51,399 nucleotides of DNA. It comes from a virus. A program made the position numbers and the translations under genes. The stretch spans positions 1 through 51,399 of IMG/VR virus record IMGVR_UViG_3300017950_000010, one strand, 5' to 3'. Shown here piece after piece: positions 1-4,940 of this stretch. The notes beneath the pieces were generated by a model. The model searched no databases, was not told the DNA's origin, and saw only the letters and a program-made list of their open reading frames with translations. How positions within the stretch are numbered: position 1 is the first letter of the stretch; every line of letters starts with the position of its first letter.

Positions 1-44
1 AATGTTTCTTCTAGTAACTCCTGCAGTTCATCGTAATCAATCAT
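1..44 (-). CDS. Partial small protein, N-terminus only
   Basis: An ATG at 44 on the minus strand opens a frame that stays open to the window edge, giving only 14 residues (MIDYDELQELLEET). It is acidic and probably helical. A good ribosome binding site (GAGGAA) lies just upstream, overlapping the end of the 47-aa gene, so the two are probably co-translated. The gene continues beyond the left edge in the direction of early transcription. No family can be assigned from so short a piece. Confidence 0.5.
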   Translation of the reverse strand, partial: MIDYDELQELLEET

Positions 45-46
45 TT

Positions 47-190
47 CTATATTTCCTCTACTTCAAAATCAGAGTGATTTATATCACTATACTCAAAATC
101 TTCTTTTGCAATCTCAATTGCATGGTCTTCGCTAGTAGCTTTGACGACTCTCTCAATAGTCATCGTTACTTTATACCAATATTGAATCAT
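47..190 (-). CDS. Small hypothetical early protein (47 aa)
   Basis: The frame runs from ATG at 190 to TAG at 47. It begins MIQYWYKVTM, continues with a basic stretch (TIERVVKATS), and ends in an acidic tail (DFEVEEI). AGGAA lies 6-10 nt upstream of the ATG. The gene is the first after a strong sigma70-type promoter at 211-239, so it should be one of the first phage proteins made. T7-like phages often put small host-takeover proteins in this position, but I recognise no family. The product is small and probably soluble. An alternative start at the internal ATG (residue 10) is possible but has a poorer ribosome site. Confidence 0.6.
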   Translation of the reverse strand: MIQYWYKVTMTIERVVKATSEDHAIEIAKEDFEYSDINHSDFEVEEI

Positions 191-210
191 TATAAGTTCC
201 TTTCTAAAAT

Positions 211-239
211 TTTATAACTAGTTTTGTCGTTAAATGCAA
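211..239 (-). promoter_or_regulatory. Sigma70-type early promoter, leftward
   Basis: On the minus strand TTGCAT (234-239) and TATAAA (211-216) are separated by exactly 17 bp, close to the TTGACA/TATAAT consensus. Transcription would begin near 204, immediately before the ribosome site of the 47-aa gene. This is the best host-type promoter seen in the window. It would drive the small early genes and then, across the missing segment, DNA polymerase through RNA polymerase. Start-site mapping would confirm it. Confidence 0.65.
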
Positions 240-493
240 GTACTTTTTAAGCTTGTCTTTTAGGGTCGCCCTCTAGAGTTTTCCCCACAGAATTCTCGTA
301 ATTCCCCTTGAAAACCCCTTTTTAAAGGAGAATACTACCGAGGTTCTCCAGAGGAGCCCCAGGAGGACCCCTCTGAGGATGCTCTATAGTTTCCCTCTAG
401 GGAATTTTGCGGTCCTCTCTGGGCTATAATACGGCTTCCAAGTTAGACTCGAAGGGTTCTTAGGGAATTTCCTTTAGAGATTTTTATTTTATA
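240..493 (-). other. Non-coding structured region with repeated CTCTAGAG-type motifs
   Basis: No credible gene is visible on either strand. The stretch is rich in short inverted repeats and G/C runs, unlike its surroundings. Read on the minus strand it holds related motifs: GGGAAACTATAGAGC (381-395) and GGGGAAAACTCTAGAG (271-286). Both are preceded by an AATTC element. The ACTATAGAG core resembles the TATAG core of T7/SP6-type promoters, so these may be phage polymerase promoters. Early-region stem-loops or a replication origin are other possibilities. I cannot choose between them from sequence alone. Confidence 0.4.
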
Positions 494-565
494 TTATCCT
501 TTCCGTATACTATCTAGGATGAATGGGAAGGCGATTGCGAAGATAATAAATAGAGCGATACTCAT
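494..565 (-). CDS. Tiny single-pass membrane peptide (23 aa)
   Basis: ATG at 565 to TAA at 494 gives 23 residues: one hydrophobic helix (IALFIIFAIAFPFIL) followed by a short charged tail (DSIRKG). The start overlaps the stop of the 129-aa gene as ATGA, a classic translational-coupling arrangement, which argues that it is real despite its size. It resembles in size and layout other tiny hydrophobic peptides in this genome (1577-1675, 2232-2327, 43463-43519). The function is unknown. It could insert in the inner membrane and disturb or modify it, but this is inference. Confidence 0.5.
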   Translation of the reverse strand: MSIALFIIFAIAFPFILDSIRKG

Positions 566-951
566 GAGGCTTGCCTTTCGAGGATAGCCATATCGATACG
601 TTGTTGTATCTCTTTCTTAGCATCTTCAATTAGTGCAGAGGCAAACCTGCGGTCTACCATTTTCTTCTCGGTATCACTTAAGAGTTGATAATCGTCGTTC
701 TCATAAGTGAGTACTGCAATACCGTTATCAAGGAAGAACTCATCAAAGTTCTCAATGAGGTTCTCCCAGAAATCCTTATAGATAGGATCGTCAATAACTT
801 CGAGGAGAGCTTCATCTATTCCCTGTTCATACAGGTATTCATAGTGAAGTTCAAGGTGTTCATCCTCAATAGTATTAGCGAGAGGATCGATGATAGGGTT
901 AGCTAACATCATTGTTTGGATTGCGATGTCCATTTCTTTATAACGCGACAT
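562..951 (-). CDS. Hypothetical acidic protein (129 aa)
   Basis: The frame starts MSRYKEMDIAIQTM and ends ILERQAS. It is strongly acidic in the middle (IEDEHLELHYEYLYEQ, then ENFDEFF) with a more basic helical C-terminus. No signal peptide, membrane segment or metal motif is seen. AAAGGAAA lies 6-13 nt upstream of the ATG. It is the first gene after the hammerhead ribozyme at 972-1046, so its mRNA would begin with the ribozyme's 3' product. It lies directly after ssDNA-binding protein in the replication operon. A role in DNA metabolism or as an acidic DNA mimic is possible but unsupported. Confidence 0.7.
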   Translation of the reverse strand: MSRYKEMDIAIQTMMLANPIIDPLANTIEDEHLELHYEYLYEQGIDEALLEVIDDPIYKDFWENLIENFDEFFLDNGIAVLTYENDDYQLLSDTEKKMVDRRFASALIEDAKKEIQQRIDMAILERQAS

Positions 952-971
952 AACAGTTTCCTTTCAATAGA

Positions 972-1046
972 GAAGTCTGTCTCATCAGGCGTAGGAGACA
1001 ATACCTACACGACTCCCCGAAGGGAGTTTCGACTTTAGAAGTCTTC
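972..1046 (-). ncRNA. Hammerhead ribozyme, type II arrangement (downstream of SSB)
   Basis: On the minus strand the full hammerhead core is present in order. Stem II 5' half is GTC (1033-1031), followed by GAAA (1030-1027). Stem III is A-C-TCCC, a TTCG loop, and GGGA-G-T (1027-1012). The cleavage base is C (1011). Stem I is GTGTAGG/CCTACGC (1010-1004 with 995-989), followed by CTGATGA (988-982). Stem II 3' half is GAC (981-979), with an outer GAAG/CTTC pairing at 1043-1046 and 972-975. Every invariant core base (CUGANGA, GAAA, A-U, H17) matches. Predicted cleavage is between 1011 and 1010. The 5' stem II strand overlaps the SSB stop codon. Confidence 0.85.
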
Positions 1047-1484
1047 AGAAGCCTCGATGCTATCGAAATCAACTGATTCGGTTGGTTCATACTTAACTAA
1101 ATCAATCACTTGAACAGCGGAGAGACGAGTAATAATTTGTTCTCCACGAGGATAAGTGAATACCTTAACGGAACCTTTAGAACCGTTACCGATACACTTA
1201 GCATCACCGTACTCAGCACGGAAGTCTGCCTTATCAGCGGTGACTACTTCGACCTTAACGGCTTTACCCTTAGCACCCTTAGCGTAACGCTTAAAATTAA
1301 TCGCTACACCACCCTCAACTTCACGGACCTTACCGAAAGCTTCAAGTTCTTTACGACGTTTCTTAGGTACTACTACCTGAACATCGTACACTGGATCACC
1401 ACCGAAAGGGGCGTGAGGTGTATCGAGGAAAGCGTAGTTCAAAGTTACGTCGCGGATGATAGATGTTTTGATTGTGTTTGTCAT
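1035..1484 (-). CDS. Single-stranded DNA-binding protein, T7 gp2.5-like
   Basis: 149 aa. The N-terminal part looks like an OB-fold of the phage SSB type: a beta-rich start (MTNTIKTSIIRDVTLNYAFL), then a DPVYDVQVVVPKKRR strand with basic residues and a lysine-rich loop (KRYAKGAKGKAVKVEVV). The C-terminus is acidic and ends in phenylalanine (DFDSIEASEDF), the hallmark tail by which gp2.5-type SSBs contact polymerase and helicase. It would coat ssDNA at the fork and recruit the replisome. GGAGA precedes the ATG. The gene is bracketed by two hammerhead ribozymes, so its mRNA may be excised as a separate message. The family assignment rests on fold-like pattern and tail, not on a search. Confidence 0.75.
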   Translation of the reverse strand: MTNTIKTSIIRDVTLNYAFLDTPHAPFGGDPVYDVQVVVPKKRRKELEAFGKVREVEGGVAINFKRYAKGAKGKAVKVEVVTADKADFRAEYGDAKCIGNGSKGSVKVFTYPRGEQIITRLSAVQVIDLVKYEPTESVDFDSIEASEDF

Positions 1485-1511
1485 AATAAATCTCCATTAG
1501 TTTATGACTAT

Positions 1512-1583
1512 GAGGATCTGCCTCGTCAGTGCAGAGAGATCATTCTCTACAGACGCCCTAAGGCGTTTCGGCTTGGTTAATCC
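1512..1583 (-). ncRNA. Hammerhead ribozyme, type II arrangement (upstream of SSB)
   Basis: On the minus strand: stem II 5' GCC (1572-1570) and GAAA (1569-1566). Stem III is A-C-GCC, loop TTAG, GGC-G-T (1566-1553). The cleavage base is C (1552). Stem I is TGTAGAG/CTCTGCA (1551-1545 with 1536-1530), followed by CTGACGA (1529-1523). Stem II 3' is GGC (1522-1520), with outer GGAT/ATCC pairing (1583-1580 with 1517-1514). All invariant hammerhead bases are present, and paired bases differ from the copy at 972-1046 with pairing preserved. Predicted cleavage lies between 1552 and 1551. The element overlaps the stop codon of the 32-aa gene and precedes the SSB start by about 30 nt. Confidence 0.85.
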
Positions 1584-1675
1584 CAATGTGCTATCGTGAT
1601 TATCGCAATCGTTCCAGCGATGAAGAATCCGAATGGGGCGAAAAGTAAGGGGTGAGTTAAGATAAATTCTAACAT
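1577..1675 (-). CDS. Tiny membrane peptide (32 aa)
   Basis: ATG at 1675 to TAA at 1577 gives MLEFILTHPLLFAPFG followed by a second hydrophobic stretch (FFIAGTIAIITIA) and HWD. It has one long or two short membrane helices. A strong ribosome site (AAAGGAG) sits 8 nt upstream of the ATG, which supports a real gene. It is the first gene of the visible leftward operon, upstream of the ribozyme and SSB. Its stop codon lies inside stem II of the ribozyme, so ribosomes finishing this gene could influence ribozyme folding. The function is unknown. Confidence 0.55.
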   Translation of the reverse strand: MLEFILTHPLLFAPFGFFIAGTIAIITIAHWD

Positions 1676-1680
1676 AGTAG

Positions 1681-1872
1681 TTCTCCTTTCAAGAGAGTCC
1701 AAGCGAGCAAGTCGCAACAAAGAAGTAAGGGGGGTTCGAAATCAGAATAGGGTACTTAAAATAACATCTATACTTTCTTAGTCTCTCTTAAAGCTACCCC
1801 CCTAAGTTTTCTACGATTTCGCCTAGAATTCTATAAGTCCCTATAAGAAACTTTTATTAAAAGGAGAGGCCC
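1681..1872. promoter_or_regulatory. Divergent intergenic control region
   Basis: This gap separates the leftward replication operon from the rightward structural genes and should hold promoters for both. Rightward, CTATAAG occurs twice exactly 10 bp apart (1831-1837 and 1841-1847), just upstream of the first structural-side gene. That suggests a promoter or operator read on one face of the helix. Complementary runs AGGGGGGT (near 1725) and ACCCCCCT (near 1797) could form a long-range stem. On the minus strand AGTATAGATG (around 1770-1780) is another TATAG-like core. I see no strong sigma70 promoter here. Confidence 0.4.
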
Positions 1873-2232
1873 ATGCCTAGAATTGATCATAACGCTCGTC
1901 GCCGCGCTAGGCACGGAAACCTTCGCACTAACGGTGCGACCCCCCGAACTACTAGAGAAGTACAAACTGGTCGCGAAAAAGATAAAATTAGTTTTAAAGG
2001 TCACGCGCTAATAAAGAAAAAAGAATCTCCAACGGACTCAATGCGAGCTCGCAGTGTAGGTCGGGTAGTACTTGCTGGTCCTAAAGAACCAAGGAAGCCT
2101 ACTACTACTAAGACCCCAGAGAAAACTATGAAAGTAGGGAAGCCAGGTTATAACCGTAAAACTGTAGAAGTTAAAGATAAAGCCCCACAAGCTAAACGTA
2201 AACGTCGGGGACCTCCAGGGAAACGTCGGTAA
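1873..2232 (+). CDS. Highly basic hypothetical protein (119 aa)
   Basis: First rightward gene, with AAAAGGAGAGG before the ATG. The protein is extremely rich in arginine and lysine throughout (N-terminus IDHNARRRARHG, C-terminus KAKRKRRGPPGKRR-like) and in proline. It has almost no hydrophobic core, so it is probably disordered. Such composition suits binding to DNA, RNA or another acidic partner. It could be a packaged DNA-condensing protein or a regulator. I recognise no family. The stop overlaps the start of the next tiny gene as TAATG, so both are translated together. Confidence 0.7.
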   Translation: MPRIDHNARRRARHGNLRTNGATPRTTREVQTGREKDKISFKGHALIKKKESPTDSMRARSVGRVVLAGPKEPRKPTTTKTPEKTMKVGKPGYNRKTVEVKDKAPQAKRKRRGPPGKRR

Positions 2233-2327
2233 TGCCCCTAAGTATTTCGTACGTAGAAGTATTAATACTAATTGGAGTTTGGCTTAATACCTTTATAAAC
2301 ATCTACAAATTTTTTAAGGAAGATTAA
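2232..2327 (+). CDS. Tiny membrane peptide (31 aa)
   Basis: The start codon shares its A with the stop of the preceding gene (TAATG), so reinitiation is likely. The 31 residues run MPLSISYVEV, then a hydrophobic helix (LILIGVWLNTFI), then a basic/aromatic tail (NIYKFFKED). This is a single-pass membrane peptide of the same style as those at 494-565 and 1577-1675. The role is unknown. A small lysis accessory or membrane-remodelling peptide is conceivable. Its own Shine-Dalgarno is weak, so expression should depend on the upstream gene. Confidence 0.5.
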   Translation: MPLSISYVEVLILIGVWLNTFINIYKFFKED

Positions 2328-2328
2328 A

Positions 2329-2358
2329 ATGGCTAAATCTAAACGGAGGAAGACCTAA
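2329..2358 (+). CDS. Possible nano-ORF (9 aa, basic)
   Basis: A nine-codon frame, MAKSKRRKT, follows AAGGAAG at good spacing, and its stop overlaps the next start as TAATG. It contains the GGAGG ribosome site of the downstream 85-aa gene. Translating it may expose or occupy that site, making it a leader peptide rather than a functional product. It could equally be chance, because a purine-rich ribosome site naturally reads as Lys/Arg codons. Confidence 0.25.
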   Translation: MAKSKRRKT

Positions 2359-2615
2359 TGGCAAACCTTATAATAAAAGTAACAAACTCAGGCGCTACGG
2401 ATATTGACGAAGCAGCTGCTGGTACTTCTACTTTTTACGGATTAGACTCTGGTTCACACTTTCATACAAGCATTGCTGATCCAACTACAATTATAGAATT
2501 TGACGTTCATAAAAGCGGCGGTTCAATTTTTACTTATGTTGGTACGGCTACTTTAAAAATCGAACTAGGTTACATTGGGGCTCGCGGAGTATTTGATGTA
2601 ATCCTTAGTAGTTAA
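2358..2615 (+). CDS. Small beta-rich protein, paralogue of the post-capsid protein (85 aa)
   Basis: The protein is beta-strand rich with no charged clusters and ends FDVILSS. It clearly resembles the 77-aa protein encoded at 22965-23198. Both start M-x-L-x-x-K-x-TN, have an AA-x-x-S-x-FY-x-L segment, a TTI motif, an L-x-I-x-x-G strand, and end FD-x-(I/L)LSS. The other copy sits directly after the major capsid gene, where decoration or head-fibre proteins are often found. This copy may therefore be a second capsid-associated protein, although it lies before the terminase. GGAGG lies 10 nt upstream. The function is inferred from position only. Confidence 0.7.
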   Translation: MANLIIKVTNSGATDIDEAAAGTSTFYGLDSGSHFHTSIADPTTIIEFDVHKSGGSIFTYVGTATLKIELGYIGARGVFDVILSS

Positions 2616-2626
2616 GGATTAATATA

Positions 2627-4261
2627 ATGAAGAACAAGAGGACACTTGAGCTTCTTAAAGAGAAAGCTAAACGGGACGCCCTCAAGGTGTACGAAGGGGA
2701 CTTCGAAAAATTTTCTGCGGATAACATTAAAATCCTCACCAAAGATTCCTCCCAAGGTTTTGTCCCCTTCCTCTTTAACGAACCCCAACGGGTAATCAAT
2801 GAAGCCATTGATAAACAAATAGAGGAAACTGGTCGCGTACGCGTCATCATCCTCAAAGCGCGGCAGCAAGGCATATCTACCTATTGCGCTGCGCGGGTAT
2901 TCTGGAAGACTTACTTTACAGACTATTCCAAGTCGGTAGTGATGGCTCACGACAGTGCTACTTCGGATGCACTATTTAGTATGAGTCGAAACATTATTGA
3001 TAATATGCCCCCCGACTTAAAACCTACTCTCCAAAAGTCTAACGCTAAAGAAATCTTATTTGAAGAGAATAAAAGCGGTTACCGTCTATACACTGCTGGT
3101 TCGCCAGAAGCTGGACGAGGAACTACCCCTACCATTGCCCACCTTTCCGAGGTTGGTTTCTGGACTCACGACGAGAAAATTCTTGCGGGACTCTTTCAAG
3201 GGATCTCCCAAGCTGAAGGTACTGAGGTAATCTTAGAATCAACGGCTAACGGGGCTTCAGGAGAATTCTGGCGTCTCTTCCAAGGAGCGGCTAACGGGGA
3301 GAATGAGTATCTCGCAGTTTTCATTCCTTGGTTTGCAACTGAGGAATATCGACGCGACGCCCCTTCGGGGTTTGAGAGAACCGTAGAAGAAGATGAATTA
3401 GCTGAGAAGTACGATTTAGATGATGAACAATTATATTGGCGTCGCCTAAAGATTGCGGAAGGCGGTGAGAATAAGTTTCGGCAGGAGTACCCAGCTACGG
3501 CTGAGGAAGCATTTATTGTTTCGGGTAACACAGTATTCAACCAAGAGAAACTTAATGATCTCATAGCTACAGAAGCTGAAGCATTCAGAGAATTCAATCC
3601 GATGACGGGCGAATTTGTAGAAGCTAAAGAAGGCTCCCTAGAAATCTGGCAGTACCCTCAATTCGATGTACCCTTCATTATTGCAGCTGACGTAGCCCAA
3701 GGTGTAGGGAAAGATTATTCTTGCGCAGTAGTTATGAACTCCAATAGGGAAGTTGTAGCTATGTACCGAAATAACAGAGTAGACCCCACTGAATTTGGGG
3801 AGATTCTTTTTTATTTAGGTCGCTACTTCAATAATGCTTTACTATGTGTCGAATCGAATAGTATTGGTTTAGCTACGCTATTAAGGCTAGACCAAATGAG
3901 ATATGTCAACTTATACTACCAAGCTAGGATAGCTGATCTTTCTTCTGCGGAAGGTATTCGACCTGGATTCAAAACTACTATGTCAAGCAAACCGCAGATT
4001 ATTGGCTTACTCCAAAATGCGGTGAACGAAGATGATATACGTATTCCTTCAAAAACAATTATTAAGGAACTCAAAACTTATATATCCAGAGATTCTGGAA
4101 AGATGGAAGCCATGGCTGGTTGTAACGATGATACTGTTATGGCTTGCGCTATGGGTTTAGAAGTTTTGAGGACCCACGGAAACAAACTTACAAACGATAG
4201 AGTGTCATGGAGAGACCGCATAGGCGGTGCTATTATAAATGACGATACCAACTGGTTATAG
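2627..4261 (+). CDS. Terminase large subunit
   Basis: 544 aa. The N-terminal ATPase has a Walker-A-like loop in the variant form KARQQGIST (about residues 84-92), preceded by a VIIL strand. The C-terminal nuclease has an RNase H-type acidic triad: FIIAADVAQGVGKDYS (first Asp), CVESNSIG (Glu), and CNDDTVMA (Asp-Asp). These mark the motor that pumps DNA into proheads and cuts concatemers. The length is typical for the family. The start has only a weak purine-rich site. It is placed before the candidate small subunit and far from the portal, an unusual order since the small subunit normally precedes the large one. Confidence 0.92.
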   Translation: MKNKRTLELLKEKAKRDALKVYEGDFEKFSADNIKILTKDSSQGFVPFLFNEPQRVINEAIDKQIEETGRVRVIILKARQQGISTYCAARVFWKTYFTDYSKSVVMAHDSATSDALFSMSRNIIDNMPPDLKPTLQKSNAKEILFEENKSGYRLYTAGSPEAGRGTTPTIAHLSEVGFWTHDEKILAGLFQGISQAEGTEVILESTANGASGEFWRLFQGAANGENEYLAVFIPWFATEEYRRDAPSGFERTVEEDELAEKYDLDDEQLYWRRLKIAEGGENKFRQEYPATAEEAFIVSGNTVFNQEKLNDLIATEAEAFREFNPMTGEFVEAKEGSLEIWQYPQFDVPFIIAADVAQGVGKDYSCAVVMNSNREVVAMYRNNRVDPTEFGEILFYLGRYFNNALLCVESNSIGLATLLRLDQMRYVNLYYQARIADLSSAEGIRPGFKTTMSSKPQIIGLLQNAVNEDDIRIPSKTIIKELKTYISRDSGKMEAMAGCNDDTVMACAMGLEVLRTHGNKLTNDRVSWRDRIGGAIINDDTNWL

Positions 4262-4271
4262 GAGATATGAA

Positions 4272-4664
4272 ATGAAAGGAAAACATCCAGTTTCAGACAA
4301 ATCATTATCAAACCTTAACCCGATTACCTCCCCAGAAATGGCTGAAGAATATCGTAAGAAAGGTTTAGAAACTCGTATGCGTAATAAAGCTATTCGCGAA
4401 GAGATTAAAGAGAAAATGGAACAACTAGCGAAGGTCATTAAGGAAGATGAGAATTCATTCTCAGCCCTAGATGTCCTCCGTTATAATATGTACGAAGCAC
4501 TTGAAGAAGGTGATAAGAGCGAAGCTACCCGTATTGCAGCTATCATAGCAGAATACGAAGCACCCAAACTACAACGTCAAGAAGTTAATCAGACTATCAG
4601 TACATCTGATTTGTCGGACGAAGAGTTGGAAGTAGAAATCGCAAAGCTTACCTTAGTAAAGTAA
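4272..4664 (+). CDS. Putative terminase small subunit (130 aa)
   Basis: I chose ATG 4272 because GGAGATATGAA precedes it; a longer frame from 4239 overlaps the terminase and has no ribosome site. The product is helical and charged (residues 20-60: EYRKKGLETRMRNKAI, REEIKEKMEQLAKV). It ends with a DLSDEELEVEIAKL-like segment, the short acidic C-terminal helix common in phage small terminases. Position next to the large subunit supports a DNA-recognition role in packaging. It lies downstream rather than upstream of the large subunit. It could instead be an unrelated helical protein. Confidence 0.5.
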   Translation: MKGKHPVSDKSLSNLNPITSPEMAEEYRKKGLETRMRNKAIREEIKEKMEQLAKVIKEDENSFSALDVLRYNMYEALEEGDKSEATRIAAIIAEYEAPKLQRQEVNQTISTSDLSDEELEVEIAKLTLVK

Positions 4665-4688
4665 TTCGTACGCATAGAAGAGGACACT

Positions 4689-4934
4689 ATGTATACGATA
4701 TACACAAAAGACACATGCGGCTACTGTGAGAAGGCCGAGAAGTTACTCCAAGATAATTATCTTGAGTATGAGCTTATCGATGTGAACTCAGACCCCGAAA
4801 CTCTAAAAATGTTTAAGAGTCGGAAATGGTCTACTGTTCCCCAAATTATGAAAGGGAACTTGCACATCGGTGGGTACGAACAACTCAAGACACACTTATC
4901 TAATAAATATTACAAATCAGTTTACTCGGAGTAA
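4689..4934 (+). CDS. Glutaredoxin
   Basis: 81 aa, the size of a classic glutaredoxin. It starts MYTIYTKDTCGYCEKAEKLL with the redox pair CGYC at residues 10-13. It has the cis-proline motif TVPQI (about residue 54) and the GGYEQL glutathione-binding segment near residue 65. It would pass electrons from glutathione or thioredoxin reductase to the ribonucleotide reductase encoded 6 bp downstream. The two are surely co-expressed for dNTP supply during replication. GAGGACACT precedes the start. Confidence 0.93.
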   Translation: MYTIYTKDTCGYCEKAEKLLQDNYLEYELIDVNSDPETLKMFKSRKWSTVPQIMKGNLHIGGYEQLKTHLSNKYYKSVYSE

Positions 4935-4940
4935 CTACTA

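Noticed and set aside
1012-1027. ACTCCC-TTCG-GGGAGT hairpin as an intrinsic terminator after SSB
   Set aside because: No T-run follows on the transcribed strand, and the hairpin is fully explained as stem III of the hammerhead ribozyme.
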